A DNA stretch of 64,000 nt from JAGDMJ01 sp963809695 (GCA_963809695.1 CAWEKI010000009.1:124001-188000); one strand, 5' to 3'; shown: positions 1 through 9,663, counted from the first letter of the stretch. Translations and numbers: made by a program. Notes: a model not told the origin generated them from the sequence alone.

Positions 1-1950
1 AATTCGTGTCGCGGGGGACCCACCCGCGTACACAAAATCACCGCCGACATACAGCTTGGCATGACGGAAGAGACGGTCGAAAACGGGTTGAAGAGCGTAG
101 ACCACTCCGAGTGAATTGATCCCAGACCCCGTGATACCGCTACCAAGCGATACCCAGGTGGTACCGGTCCATTCAGCGATATTGCTGGCCGCAACTGTTC
201 CCGCCGAGTCAAACCTCCCCCCGGCATACAGATGGTATTCCGTTGCCGAGATGGCTTCGGTAATAGCAAACACCGCTCCGCCGAAGCTGACATGGAGTCC
301 TAATCCAAGAGGTGACCATGCCGCGCCGTCCCATTGTGCGATATTCCGGGCCGGTGCCCCTCCCGCGTTCCGAAAGAGCCCACCGACATAAATTGCCCCC
401 GAGGTACTTACATAGATCGCCTCGACTGCTCCGTCCACACCGTTGGACGGGCCGTCTCCAAGTGTTTTCCAACTCTGTGTATGGCTCTCCCACTGAACGA
501 TGTTGTTGGCAGCTACGGTACCTGCCGCATCGAACAAACCACCGAGGTAGAGATCGCTGTCCTTGACTGCCACTACGTAGAGGTTGCCGGCAGTGGAGTT
601 TGGTTGTTTCGTGGGGGAAAAGAGGCTCGTCCACTTCGATCCGGTCCACCGCGCAATAAAGTCACTTGGCAGTGTGGTGTCACCATTCGAGTAATCTGTG
701 AAGCTGCCAGCAAAGTAGATATCCCTTCCGTAGCTGGCGATAGCACGGGCCGGCGAATTGAGCCCGTTCGCAAGGAACGAAAGTATGTGCTGGGCGCTGT
801 CCCATGCAGCAACAAATCCCCTCTGCGAGGCGGTGCTGGCGAAATCGCCGGAGACATAAAGTTTCCCGCCGCTGTAACACAGCGCAACGACATTGCCACT
901 AAGGCTAAATTCCGGTGATGACCAATGAGAGCCATCCCACACAGCGATATGCGCCGCACTTACCACCCCACCGACTGTTGAGAAATCGCCGCCGACATAA
1001 AGCTTTCCTCTCGCGAACGCCAACGAGGAAACGAAATCGTCTGTTCCCTCATAAGGCGAATCGCCAAGCGTATGCCATGCTGTGCCATCCCATCGGGCTA
1101 TATAGTGTGCCGGGGACCCTCCTGCAATGCTGATGTAACCTCCTGCATATATCGACACACCATCATTTGCAAGCGTATAGATAAAATCATTCTGACCTGT
1201 CCCTGTCCCCAAAGCATGCCATGCAGATCCATCCCACCGTGCAATATTGCCAACGGCTATCCCGTTTCCGGCAGTTGAAAAATACCCCGCCACGTAGAGA
1301 TCAGACCCGATGCTCGTCAACGCTGCCACAGGGCCGGACACGCCGTCATTCGGGTTCTGGCCAAGGGAGGACCAAGAATTGCCATTCCACGCGGCAACCC
1401 TGCTTGCCGGCAGCCCCCCCGCAATATCAAAGTATCCCCCCACATAGAGGATGCTATCCACAAAAGCAAGTGCCGTCACTGGTCCGTCAACCCCCACCCC
1501 TAGTGTTTTCCAGGACACCCCATCCCAACGGACGATATAATTGGCTTCGGTTGACTCCGTGCCCGTGAAAGCTCCACCAAAGTAGATGTCGTTCCCATGG
1601 ATGGCAATTGCGCTCACGGAGTTATTTGTACCAACGGGACCAGGGAAACTGTCATCCCAATGAACATCTCCTGTGTCTGTGTCCAGGCCCATCTGTTGGA
1701 AGGACTGAACCAGGCCCGGAGTGCGCGAGAACATGGGCTCCCCGTGAGGTCCCAGGTGCATGTGCCAGCCGGTCGGGTCAAGAGAACCGGTGAGCCCGGT
1801 GCCAGCGCGGAATGATCCGTCGGGGTTGAGGACCGACTCTAGAGGAAGAAGAGATGAAGCATCCGGAGATTGAGAATACGATACGGAACCGAAAAAGAAG
1901 ACGACAAGCAAGAGTGGAACAACATGGAGAAGTAGTGCCCGTTTCGCCAT
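1..1950 (-). CDS. Secreted repeat protein, partial (C-terminus beyond window)
   Basis: The reading frame is open from an ATG at 1948-1950 to the window edge, 650 codons with no stop. A near-perfect Shine-Dalgarno (TAAGGAGG) sits 3 bases before the ATG. The N-terminus is a clear signal peptide, with a basic start, a long Leu/Val/Phe core and a likely cleavage at SYS-QSP near residue 26. From about residue 120 the protein is built of about ten repeats of roughly 50 residues, each with an IARWDGT.WH.LG-like segment followed by V..LA...G.LYVGG.F. This pattern is typical of beta-propeller-like repeats in secreted proteins of CTD-using bacteria, so a sorting domain is expected beyond the window edge. 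No enzymatic motif is visible. The exact ligand or role is unknown; surface binding is only inferred. Confidence 0.8.
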   Translation of the reverse strand, partial: MAKRALLLHVVPLLLVVFFFGSVSYSQSPDASSLLPLESVLNPDGSFRAGTGLTGSLDPTGWHMHLGPHGEPMFSRTPGLVQSFQQMGLDTDTGDVHWDDSFPGPVGTNNSVSAIAIHGNDIYFGGAFTGTESTEANYIVRWDGVSWKTLGVGVDGPVTALAFVDSILYVGGYFDIAGGLPASRVAAWNGNSWSSLGQNPNDGVSGPVAALTSIGSDLYVAGYFSTAGNGIAVGNIARWDGSAWHALGTGTGQNDFIYTLANDGVSIYAGGYISIAGGSPAHYIARWDGTAWHTLGDSPYEGTDDFVSSLAFARGKLYVGGDFSTVGGVVSAAHIAVWDGSHWSSPEFSLSGNVVALCYSGGKLYVSGDFASTASQRGFVAAWDSAQHILSFLANGLNSPARAIASYGRDIYFAGSFTDYSNGDTTLPSDFIARWTGSKWTSLFSPTKQPNSTAGNLYVVAVKDSDLYLGGLFDAAGTVAANNIVQWESHTQSWKTLGDGPSNGVDGAVEAIYVSTSGAIYVGGLFRNAGGAPARNIAQWDGAAWSPLGLGLHVSFGGAVFAITEAISATEYHLYAGGRFDSAGTVAASNIAEWTGTTWVSLGSGITGSGINSLGVVYALQPVFDRLFRHAKLYVGGDFVYAGGSPATRI

Positions 1951-2079
1951 ACGACCTCCTTAGATTGGTAACTGCCGCGCGTTTCCCGTAACTTGCACCC
2001 ACCCCGCACCTCCAGCTGCGAGCGAACAATAACTGGTACGGGTAACAAATATCATTATAAACTCGTTCCACATATTTCT

Positions 2080-2112
2080 GGATAGATCATCGATAATTCG
2101 AAGGCCCCGCAA
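2080..2112 (+). repeat. Truncated left half of the modular hairpin element
   Basis: The stretch contains ATCGATAATTCGAAGGCCCC, the standard junction between the AT-rich left palindrome and the left arm of the main stem. No matching right arm follows. Together with 2175-2189 (15 bases identical to 28056-28070) it looks like the left border of an internally deleted copy of the unit at 27.9-29.2 kb. Confidence 0.6.
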
Positions 2113-2196
2113 TATGTCCAAACCCACCTCTCCCCAAAAAACGCTCTTTCCTCCCCTCGTAAAATCTCCCGTCTCGTTGTAATACATATTGAATGC

Positions 2197-2271
2197 GACG
2201 AACTGTGCAGGATCAGCTCGGCAAGCAGAAAGACCGCTGAGGAAAACTCCCGGAAGGGAAAGCAGGCGTAG
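2197..2271 (+). pseudogene. C-terminal remnant of a four-helix-bundle (IVS/S23-type) protein
   Basis: One frame reads DELCRISSASRKTAEENSRK and ends at a TAG at 2269-2271. It matches the last part of the decayed copy near 17.5 kb and, more distantly, the C-terminus of the intact gene at 28629-29003. There is no start codon in frame and everything upstream of this last helix is missing. The hairpin element follows within about 20 bases, as it does after the other two copies. Confidence 0.65.
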
Positions 2272-2284
2272 AATGCGCTTCCAT

Positions 2285-2385
2285 CAGTTCAGATATCTGA
2301 ACTCTGAACTCGTGACGCCAGAGGCGCCATGCGGGGTCGCAACGAACTTTTATGGTGGTCACATTACAATCTTCTTCCGGGTCTG
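2285..2385 (+). repeat. Modular hairpin element copy with substituted stem
   Basis: The copy starts with the TTCAGATATCTGAA palindrome. In place of the usual main stem it has an imperfect CGTGACGCC-AGA-GGCGCCATG hairpin at 2311-2331, followed by the conserved tail core (GGGGTCGCAACGAAC... TGGTGGTCACATT). The distal tail hairpins are absent. No minus-strand gene ends here. Confidence 0.7.
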
Positions 2386-2486
2386 AACGAAGGTCCGTGC
2401 CTCAAGACGAAAGATATGCACGCCGCTGGAGAAGGCCGGCCATCAACCCAGGCGCATTGAACCCCCTGATCGAATCCCCGCAGCTT

Positions 2487-2515
2487 TTGACATTGCCGAA
2501 GGACTGCAGTATATT
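2487..2515 (+). promoter_or_regulatory. Sigma70-like promoter of the methyltransferase gene
   Basis: TTGACA at 2487-2492 and TATATT at 2510-2515 are separated by exactly 17 bases. The same arrangement recurs in the diverged duplicate at 13337-13365, with the UTR (GCGCCAAGGAG near the start codon) also conserved. The sequence also nearly fits the Bacteroidota TTG-N20-TAnnTTTG pattern. Confidence 0.7.
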
Positions 2516-2597
2516 TAGAGTGAAATTCAACAGAACATATAGCTGGCGCATCGCCTGACCCACTCTTCGACAGGGTACATGCGCCAAGGAGCGCACG

Positions 2598-3230
2598 ATG
2601 AATCTACTGGGGCAAACGACGCTCGGGATCATCATACTTCTGCTTCTTGGTATGCTGGTCGTTGTCAAGCGAGCTGCCACGGGCGATGTTCTCGATAAGC
2701 CGCAAGGAAATCTGCTCGTCCAGCTCGTCAACGTCTTCAACCTCTTCTTCCTGCTGGTTGTTAATCCGCTGGCAGCGATTCTGCTACTCACGCACCGCCT
2801 TAAAGCTGTTGATCCTACATACCTGGTCATCCAGAAGCCGGTAATACTGGCGACAATCGAGCTTGCGGGATTCGCTTCGTATGTGGCGGGTTTTTTCGTC
2901 ATGGCCTGGGCGCTCATCACGCTTGAGAAAAATTACCAGCTTGGTGGTAGCGCACCTCGCTCATACGATCGGATGATCATGGGTGGACCCTACCGGCTGA
3001 TCAGACATCCCATGTATGCTGCTGCGCTCAGTATCGCTCTGGGACTCTCTCTCCTGATTCAGTCCTGGGCCTTCATGCTCGCCTTCTGCATCTATCTTGT
3101 ATTGATCCTTTTGTTGATTCCTCTGGAGGAGGAAAGGCTCTTGAAAGCCTACGGTGAGCAATATCTGACCTACCGAAACAACACACGGAAATTGTTGATC
3201 TTCACACCGATCTCCCACAGGAGCAATTAA
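2598..3230 (+). CDS. Isoprenylcysteine carboxyl methyltransferase (ICMT)-family membrane protein
   Basis: This is a 210-residue integral membrane protein with four or five hydrophobic segments: residues 5-25, 48-65, 90-112, and a C-terminal pair around 140-180. The C-terminal half carries the family signature GPYRLIRHPMYAA followed by EE..L....G..Y..Y, the S-adenosylmethionine-binding region of ICMT/phospholipid methyltransferase-like proteins. The length is normal for the bacterial family; the natural substrate is unknown. The ATG is preceded by CCAAGGAG. The stop codon abuts the ATG of the flavoprotein gene at 3231, so the two are probably one operon. A truncated duplicate with its own copy of the promoter lies at 13448. 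Confidence 0.8.
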   Translation: MNLLGQTTLGIIILLLLGMLVVVKRAATGDVLDKPQGNLLVQLVNVFNLFFLLVVNPLAAILLLTHRLKAVDPTYLVIQKPVILATIELAGFASYVAGFFVMAWALITLEKNYQLGGSAPRSYDRMIMGGPYRLIRHPMYAAALSIALGLSLLIQSWAFMLAFCIYLVLILLLIPLEEERLLKAYGEQYLTYRNNTRKLLIFTPISHRSN

Positions 3231-3977
3231 ATGAATGTCTTGACAGTGTACGCCCACCCGAATCCAAAATCACTCTGCCATGCTCTTTTGGAGCAGTTCA
3301 GCAAGGGCTTAGCGGATGCCGGTCACACAAACGAAATCGTTGACCTGTATGCGATAAAGTTCGACCCCGTATTTCGCATGGAGGACTTTGCCAGCTACGT
3401 CCACGAGAGCATGCCCCTGGAGATTTTGGAAGATATGAACTTAAAGCAACGCGTGATGGACTCTGCGGGAGGTCCGATTCGGCGCTTCATCGCTAAGCAA
3501 TGGATTCAAAACAAAGATACCCTGGCGGTAGCGAGGTTTATTCACGACCACAGACCCAAAGACGTCATCGAGCAGTGGGAGAAGCTCCAGAACGCCCAGG
3601 GACTCGCCTTCATTGCGCCAGTGTTCTGGCTTCATTTCCCCGCGATTCTGAAAGGATGGTTTGAGCGGGTTTTCGCATATGGCGACGCCTATGCCCTGAA
3701 GCTTGAGGGATGGGAAGGCGACGTAAAGGGTCGAATTCCGTTACTGCACCATGAAAAGGCTCTGGTCATTAGTACCACGCTATTCAGGGAAGAAGACTAC
3801 AAGACCTACTGGGAATTACCCATGACGCGGATTATCGACGATTGGGGATTGCGATACCCTGGGGTGAAGAAAGTCGAGCACGTGTATTTCTATCGTGCGC
3901 CTGTTGCTGACGAAGAGACCAGGCGCGGTTTTCTTGAACGGGCGTACATCCTGGGAAGAGACTTCGCGACAACATGA
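3231..3977 (+). CDS. NAD(P)H-dependent flavoprotein oxidoreductase (NQO1/KefF/MdaB-like)
   Basis: The 248-residue protein has the flavodoxin-like fold of the NAD(P)H quinone oxidoreductase family. The N-terminal VYAHPNPKSLCHAL stretch is the phosphate-binding loop for FMN/FAD. The motif FIAPVFWLHFPAILKGWFERVF is the classical flavodoxin_2 signature that lines the flavin and quinone site. Such enzymes carry out two-electron reduction of quinones or act as ancillary proteins of K+ efflux. At 248 residues it is somewhat longer than the usual 190-230, with an extra helical segment around 90-120. It follows the methyltransferase without a gap, suggesting shared transcription. The substrate cannot be read from the sequence. 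Confidence 0.85.
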   Translation: MNVLTVYAHPNPKSLCHALLEQFSKGLADAGHTNEIVDLYAIKFDPVFRMEDFASYVHESMPLEILEDMNLKQRVMDSAGGPIRRFIAKQWIQNKDTLAVARFIHDHRPKDVIEQWEKLQNAQGLAFIAPVFWLHFPAILKGWFERVFAYGDAYALKLEGWEGDVKGRIPLLHHEKALVISTTLFREEDYKTYWELPMTRIIDDWGLRYPGVKKVEHVYFYRAPVADEETRRGFLERAYILGRDFATT

Positions 3978-4109
3978 CGGGCTCTCCGATGTTGCGCCTC
4001 GTTCAAAATGTCCTCCTGGAAAGTTTTTTGCAGCTCATGCGTCAATCAAATCGAACCGTTACAATGGGGAGCGTGCCTTTGAAAATGTGTTGTGCGAAGC
4101 CACAACGAT

Positions 4110-4300
4110 TCGGTGGGCGGTGATCAATTATCCATAGATTATCGATAATGGATAATTCGAAGGCCCCACGCCACCTGAAATATCCTTGGTAGGCGTGGGG
4201 CCTTCGCGGGGTCGCAACGAACTTTGATAATGGTCACATTGCCCTTGAAGCAGCAAGGGCGGCACCCACGAGTGCTCGGATGCCCGCCAAATGACGATGA
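4110..4300 (+). repeat. Modular hairpin element, complete copy (main stem 4158-4206)
   Basis: The left module GGTGATCAATTATCCATAG with its palindromic partner is followed by the main stem (CGAAGGCCCCACGCC pairing with GGCGTGGGGCCTTCG). The conserved tail comes next, with the GCCCTTG-AAGCAG-CAAGGGC hairpin. The copy lies 3' of the minus-strand kinase-hydrolase gene that ends at 4364. Confidence 0.85.
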
Positions 4301-4363
4301 AATCTGCTTAGGGAAATCACCTTACGAAGATTATCTGCTACGGCAGGATGAAGTTTCCGTCGA

Positions 4364-7261
4364 CTATTTCATCTTCACCGGGCCGAAGTACCGGTCAAGC
4401 CATTCGAGGCTCTGCTTGGTAACTAGATAATAGGGGACGGCGTGAGATGCCTCGAAGACGTACTGCTTCTTGTGCTCCATCGGGGTTCCAAGGAGTCTAA
4501 ACATCGGCTTCTGAGAAGTTTCGACGGGGAAGAATTGATCATATTCCCCGTTGATCATTAGGACCGGCACCTTGATCCGGGTGACGAAGTTGATCGGGTC
4601 AACCTCGGGCTGTGATTTGTGCAAGTCAAGCCCACCCACGTTGAGAATGACCGTCTTTATGCGCGGGTCCACGGCGGGAATGAGGCCGCCCATCTCCCCT
4701 CCCCAACTCACCCCATAGTAGGCAACTTTCGTCGCGTCGAGATCCTTACGGGTATCGATGTAGTCTATAGTCCTTGAGAAATCTTTGACCCATTGGATCA
4801 CGTGTTCTTTGTAAGAATTTGTTTCGTTTGGTGTATCGGAATTGAACCCGTCACCTCTTTCGAAGGTCCCTTTGTAGATTGGAAAAACGAATGCGTGTCC
4901 GCTTTTCACGAAAAAGTTGTAGTACGCTACCCTGAGCACTTTGCTCGACCGGGAGAAAATCGCCTCAGAGCCCGGGAAGAGTACAACGGTCTGATACGGC
5001 GGGGAAGACACGCGTGGAAGGAACACATAGGCCATCATCCGCTCATTCCCGTACGCTGCAGAAAAGGTGACCAATTGCTTGGTCCATTCATTCGTGCTAT
5101 CTACGGCTTCAATTCTTTCACGGAGTGGTATCCTGTCGTATGCGTACAACCGCAGGTAGGACTTGAAAACTTGATCCGAAACGGGAGTCTCTTTCGAATA
5201 ATCACGGCGTGCAATCTCCGCGGGTTTGAGCAAGAGAGAGGTGTCGGCAATCGGCACCAGATATTTCGCGCAACGAAGGCCGTTGGTAGGAGATCGATCG
5301 AAGGGATCCTGACTATATGCATCCGTGAACGAGTAGAGCTGATCGTTCCAGCCGCCCCCAAGGATGAATCTCTTTTGGTCGTTCAGATTCCAGCACCACT
5401 CGCGAACATTGCCCGCCATATCAACGTTGCCGTAGAACGACACTCCCTGTTTGCTGCCCACCGGCACCGAACCGTTACCAGAGAAGTTGCTTCTCGCGAT
5501 AATGCTGGCGGCAAGCCAGGGGTACGCAGCTTTGTTCCAGTGAAAGATGGATGGCAGGCTCTTCCCGGCAAATTCAGCGTACGCAGCCGCCTCATACCAG
5601 CTCAGGCCGCCAACGGGATACTCTTCCCTCCCCTGAGGATACGCCCCCACCTCCCAGGTCGCAGGACCCTGCCTTCCGGTCACATCCACGAATTGAGCAA
5701 TAGCTTGTTCCCAGGTTAGTTTCTTGCCATCCCTCACAAAATCGTTTTTCCAGTACTTGCGATTCCGGTACCCGCCGCCGTCCATGAACTGCTTAAACTG
5801 ACTGTTTGTGACCTCGAATTTGTCGATGAAGTAATCTCCCTGTATAACAGCCCTCAGATTGTCCATGCCCGGCATGAAGAGCTGATATTCTCCTCCCGAG
5901 ACACGCACCATGCCGTCAGGGACGATTCCGACCGTATCCATCGTGATTCGTAGCTTGAGCGTGTCTTGGGGAGAGGGTTTATTCACCCAACTTCTGAGCA
6001 CATCTATGGTCGTGAAGCCATCTCTTGTAAACTCAAGTCGGAACGTCCCGCGTGGAACCCGCAGCCCCTCAATCGGTGTGGTGCCAAGTGGTATCCAGGT
6101 GTCCGATGTGTCAGTATACACCTTGTAGCGGCATTGCGCTCCGGCAGGGACAGAGGTGACCGATACCACCCAACTCGCTTCATCCATGTATTTCAGGAGC
6201 ACAGAATCGGATGGAATGTATCCCATCGCTTTTGTGCCAATTTCGAAGGCAGAGATCCATTCTCCTGCCTCGACAAGTCGGATACTCTCTGGAACAGCAA
6301 CATTGCGCGCCCAGGAGACCTTGTTGTTTCTGTCAATCCAATTATAGACAAGGGAACAAAGGCCGAGGAACAAAACGAACAGTGGTATGGCAATAACCGG
6401 TCGCCTGATCTGTCGTAGCGTTAGAAAGGAACTATGGGCAATGGCACTTCCGGGCTGCAATTGCGACAACTCCTGGACGACTTCTATCATCGACGAGTAC
6501 CGCAACTCTCGATCCTTCTGAAGCATCCTGACCACGATACCCGACAACTTCTGAGGGAACTCCGGTCGCAACGAGGATAAGGGCTGTATCTCTTCGTTGA
6601 CGATCGAATAGAGTATCGCCGACTCGTGCTCGCCACGGAACGGAGTCTTCCCGCTGAGCATCTGGTACAACACAACGCCCAGCGACCAGATATCTGTGCG
6701 CGCATCTAGTTCCATGCCTCGCGCTTGTTCGGGCGACATGTACGAGGCCGTTCCCACAGTGGCGCCTGCTCTCGTCAACATTGACTGCGCGGAGAGTTTG
6801 GCAAGGCCAAAGTCCACGATCTTGACCACTCGCATTCCGGTGACCAAGACGTTGGCAGGCTTGATGTCGCGGTGGATAATGCCCTGGGCGTGTGCATGTG
6901 CAAGACCCTGGGCAATCTGTATCCCGATGTCTACAGCCTCTTCAATCTTCAAGGACCCGCGCTCGATCATGTTGTTGAGCGTTTCGCCCTCGTAGTAGTC
7001 CATGACGATAAACAGCTGTCCGTCGGGGGTCTCATCGATGTCATGGACTGTGCAAATGTTGTTGTGCTGGAGCGCCGAGGCGGCCTGCGCCTCGCGGATG
7101 AAGCGATCCTTGGCGTCTCTATCTCGTGTCAGCTCGGGCGGGAGAAACTTCAGGGCGACGGTGCGCTTGAGGCGGGTATCTTCGGCTTTGTAAACGACAC
7201 CCATCCCGCCTTCGCCCAGCTTCGAGAGGATCTTGTAGTGAGACACGGTGATGCCGATCAT
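4364..7261 (-). CDS. Ser/Thr kinase - PEGA - FGE-like - alpha/beta hydrolase fusion
   Basis: The 965-residue protein is a multidomain fusion. Residues 8-270 are a complete Hanks-type kinase: GEGGMG loop, catalytic Lys in VALKF (K38), HRDIKPAN and DFGLAKL. A transmembrane helix lies near 294-314. A PEGA domain (VTSVPAGA...LGTTP...PRGTFRL) spans about 375-430. A formylglycine-generating-enzyme/sulfatase-modifying fold spans about 455-690, with YPVGGLSWYEAAAYAEFAGK and DMAGNVREWCWN. The catalytic cysteine pair expected after the GGGWN turn is not visible, so this domain is probably non-catalytic. The C-terminal 260 residues are a dienelactone-hydrolase/acetyl-xylan-esterase-like domain with a GVSWGG nucleophile, Asp in GEYDQFF and His in EASHAVP. 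The kinase should be cytoplasmic and the rest periplasmic. A paralogue of the same architecture lies at 51447. Start chosen at MIG, conserved in all kinases here. Confidence 0.9.
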   Translation of the reverse strand: MIGITVSHYKILSKLGEGGMGVVYKAEDTRLKRTVALKFLPPELTRDRDAKDRFIREAQAASALQHNNICTVHDIDETPDGQLFIVMDYYEGETLNNMIERGSLKIEEAVDIGIQIAQGLAHAHAQGIIHRDIKPANVLVTGMRVVKIVDFGLAKLSAQSMLTRAGATVGTASYMSPEQARGMELDARTDIWSLGVVLYQMLSGKTPFRGEHESAILYSIVNEEIQPLSSLRPEFPQKLSGIVVRMLQKDRELRYSSMIEVVQELSQLQPGSAIAHSSFLTLRQIRRPVIAIPLFVLFLGLCSLVYNWIDRNNKVSWARNVAVPESIRLVEAGEWISAFEIGTKAMGYIPSDSVLLKYMDEASWVVSVTSVPAGAQCRYKVYTDTSDTWIPLGTTPIEGLRVPRGTFRLEFTRDGFTTIDVLRSWVNKPSPQDTLKLRITMDTVGIVPDGMVRVSGGEYQLFMPGMDNLRAVIQGDYFIDKFEVTNSQFKQFMDGGGYRNRKYWKNDFVRDGKKLTWEQAIAQFVDVTGRQGPATWEVGAYPQGREEYPVGGLSWYEAAAYAEFAGKSLPSIFHWNKAAYPWLAASIIARSNFSGNGSVPVGSKQGVSFYGNVDMAGNVREWCWNLNDQKRFILGGGWNDQLYSFTDAYSQDPFDRSPTNGLRCAKYLVPIADTSLLLKPAEIARRDYSKETPVSDQVFKSYLRLYAYDRIPLRERIEAVDSTNEWTKQLVTFSAAYGNERMMAYVFLPRVSSPPYQTVVLFPGSEAIFSRSSKVLRVAYYNFFVKSGHAFVFPIYKGTFERGDGFNSDTPNETNSYKEHVIQWVKDFSRTIDYIDTRKDLDATKVAYYGVSWGGEMGGLIPAVDPRIKTVILNVGGLDLHKSQPEVDPINFVTRIKVPVLMINGEYDQFFPVETSQKPMFRLLGTPMEHKKQYVFEASHAVPYYLVTKQSLEWLDRYFGPVKMK

Positions 7262-7269
7262 GGGAGGAT

Positions 7270-7530
7270 CCAGGTATGATTATCCATGATCCATGGATAA
7301 CTGATCATTCGGTCCCGCTCACGCGGGACCGCGATTTTTTTGCGGCACGATGGTCAATCAATTCAGATATCTGAATTCTGAACTCGAACGGCCCCACCCC
7401 TTCCAGAATATTCCCTGAAGGCGTGGGGCGCCACGCCGGGTCGCAACGAACTTTGATAATGGTCACATTGCCCTTGAAACAGCAAGGGCGGTAGCATGAG
7501 TGATCGGATGCCGACTAAACAGACCGCAGA
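7270..7530 (+). repeat. Composite modular hairpin element (main stem 7391-7429) with extra GC hairpin
   Basis: Both left modules are present in tandem: the TTATCCATG...CATGGATAA palindrome and then TTCAGATATCTGAA. Between them is a perfect CGGTCCCGC-TCAC-GCGGGACCG hairpin at about 7314-7332, followed by a T run like an intrinsic terminator in the plus direction, although no plus-strand gene ends here. The main stem pairs GCCCCACCCCTTC with GAAGGCGTGGGGC, and a normal tail follows. Confidence 0.8.
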
Positions 7531-7545
7531 ATCCACCAGCGGAAC

Positions 7546-9663
7546 TTACTTGACGTAAATCATCTTCTTTGCTGATGTAAATTCACCAGTTTCGATCCTA
7601 TAATAATAGACTCCAGAAGGCACCGCTCTGCCAAAGTTGTTTTTCGCATCCCACGCTACTGTATATTCTCCACTATTCTTCAATTCATCCACTAATGTTT
7701 TGATCAACCGACCTAATGAGTCATAGATTTTCAATTCGACATGAGACGCTTGTTGCACTGAATACCGGATCGTCGTTGCCGGGTTAAATGGGTTGGGATA
7801 GTTCTGACGTAATGAATACTCTATCGGCGTTCTTCCTTCTTCTTTAACATCTGTTAGAGAGGCGCTAAAGCTCCCGACATTGCTCCATGGACCAGAGCCC
7901 ATAAAATTGCTTGCTTGAACCCGCCAGTAGTACAACCTCTCAAGTAGAAACCCGCTTATCATTCTGAACGTATCTGACGTCGTAACTGCGCGGTTGACGG
8001 AAGTGAATGTCGAGTCGTATGCCGTCTGGAGCAGGTACTGGTCGGCGTACAGCGTTTTATTCCAATGGAATATGAACCCATCAGAGCTACCAGAGGTGTC
8101 AGGGGTGACGGCACCAAGTACCGGCAGGGATGGTAGGGGTATTGTTGTGACAAACTGCCAGACAGTACTCCATATGCCCAACCCATCTGCAGTTTTCACT
8201 TGCACACGCCAATAGTGTGGTCTGCCTTTGGTGAGGCCGGTGACTGTTTTTATTGTATCTGTTGTCGAATCGCTTACGGCGACGCTGGCAAAAGTCGGAT
8301 CGGTTGATAATTGGAAATAATACTTCTCGGCAGCGCTCAGTCTTTTCCATCTGAAGGTAAGACTTGTATCCGCACCTTTTTCACCATCGGGAGGATAGAC
8401 TAGAGTGGCATAATACGTTGTGCCGTTAACAAGTGTCGGATTACTCCACGTGATCCATGGGGAGAGGTCGATCGTGTACCCCCAATTATCCGCAATGTTG
8501 GTAGTATTCGCAGTATCCTTCCCAAGCAGGAACTTGTCCACAAAGGCTCCAATTTCCGGTATCTGGCTTCCTGGTACCTGGCAGTGCGAATGTCCACCGA
8601 TAACGGAATAGCCGAATCGATCGGCGATGCCTAAAGCGGTGTAGACCTTTTTAGAAGCATTGCTACAGACGTAACACGAAGGGTTTGACAGCCATGTATA
8701 ATCCGGGTTTGCCGTAACGTACAATGCACGGGGTGCGCACATTGCCATTAACTCGTGGTGATCTTCCGGCAGGCGAGAGACGTTATTGCCTGAAAATTGC
8801 GACATCGAATTCATGAACCAGTTATAATCCGTGTTATCTATTTTTTCCACGGTACCACTAGGCTCAGACTGTGAGTATCTCCACGCCGTGGCTCCGCCGC
8901 CACCCGATTCCTGCGAAATTGTGAGCGCAATTCTCTCGTCAAACGCGCCGGCAAAGAGCGCCATTTTGCCTGCATAAGAACAACCGGTGACGCAGAGATG
9001 CTTCAGATCGATGGGAAGAACGTTTTCAACCAGCTCCAGGCCGTCGATGATGCGACTGACCCCCCAGGCCCACGCACTGTATTGGCCCGTATTGGTGGGG
9101 TTAAGATTCGGGTAAAGCTGATAGTAAGGATCCGTCGTACTCGGGCCGCCATACTTCGTGACCTGATTATGCACATAGGTGATTTGTGCAACGTTGCGGC
9201 TGGTAAAGATAGTAGATGGGATACTGCCACTGGGACTATTCATTCCGATCACACCCGGGAAGGGTCCGCTCCCCGCCGGGAGAACAACCTGCGACGTCAG
9301 TGTAAGAGTTTTGCCGTTCACGGTAACCTGCACCGTGAGCACGCCCCCTGAGTAGTTGGCTGCTATGGTGTCCGGGCGAGGGGGCTTTTGCCCGATCTCA
9401 AAATTCTGTATCTGAGCACCGATCTCAGAACGCCGGATTCGCCAATCAGAGTAGTACGACATGCGGCCTCTGCCATCTGCCCACTCGAACGGGTCGGGCA
9501 AGGCCTGGACAATGGGGAGTTGGCTGAAGGAAGGCAAGGGAGGTTTCGGACAGTCAGATCCCGTGTTCTCAACGTCATATACCAAGGGCATTGTCTGAGC
9601 GAATGAATGGACCGCCACCAGTGCGTTCACTAGAAACGTTACGAGGACCACTTTTGCTCTCAT
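7546..9663 (-). CDS. Secreted glucuronoyl esterase-like enzyme (CE15) with two Fn3 domains and CTD
   Basis: The 705-residue exported protein has a signal peptide that ends near HSFAQT. Residues about 30-400 resemble carbohydrate esterase family 15: GVIGMN, WAWGVSRIIDGLE, the nucleophile elbow VTGCSYAGKMAL (Ser flanked by the typical Cys), QESGGGGATAWR and a late GGHSHC that supplies the likely catalytic His. CE15 enzymes split the ester between glucuronic acid on xylan and lignin alcohols. Two fibronectin-III-like domains follow (about 415-510 and 520-605, both with YYWRVQ-type strands). The last 80 residues are the sorting domain with QNYPNPFNP and GVYYYRI. AGGAG precedes the ATG. The next gene upstream encodes an SMP-30 protein, fitting sugar-acid chemistry. 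The exact substrate is inferred. Confidence 0.85.
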   Translation of the reverse strand: MRAKVVLVTFLVNALVAVHSFAQTMPLVYDVENTGSDCPKPPLPSFSQLPIVQALPDPFEWADGRGRMSYYSDWRIRRSEIGAQIQNFEIGQKPPRPDTIAANYSGGVLTVQVTVNGKTLTLTSQVVLPAGSGPFPGVIGMNSPSGSIPSTIFTSRNVAQITYVHNQVTKYGGPSTTDPYYQLYPNLNPTNTGQYSAWAWGVSRIIDGLELVENVLPIDLKHLCVTGCSYAGKMALFAGAFDERIALTISQESGGGGATAWRYSQSEPSGTVEKIDNTDYNWFMNSMSQFSGNNVSRLPEDHHELMAMCAPRALYVTANPDYTWLSNPSCYVCSNASKKVYTALGIADRFGYSVIGGHSHCQVPGSQIPEIGAFVDKFLLGKDTANTTNIADNWGYTIDLSPWITWSNPTLVNGTTYYATLVYPPDGEKGADTSLTFRWKRLSAAEKYYFQLSTDPTFASVAVSDSTTDTIKTVTGLTKGRPHYWRVQVKTADGLGIWSTVWQFVTTIPLPSLPVLGAVTPDTSGSSDGFIFHWNKTLYADQYLLQTAYDSTFTSVNRAVTTSDTFRMISGFLLERLYYWRVQASNFMGSGPWSNVGSFSASLTDVKEEGRTPIEYSLRQNYPNPFNPATTIRYSVQQASHVELKIYDSLGRLIKTLVDELKNSGEYTVAWDAKNNFGRAVPSGVYYYRIETGEFTSAKKMIYVK

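Noticed and set aside
209..1815. Many short frames on both strands over the first 2 kb
   Set aside because: They overlap a single uninterrupted minus-strand frame with signal peptide, ribosome site and regular internal repeats; the others are shadows.
7314..7345. Intrinsic terminator for a plus-strand gene
   Set aside because: Both neighbouring genes are on the minus strand; I regard it as an inserted hairpin, although a T run follows.
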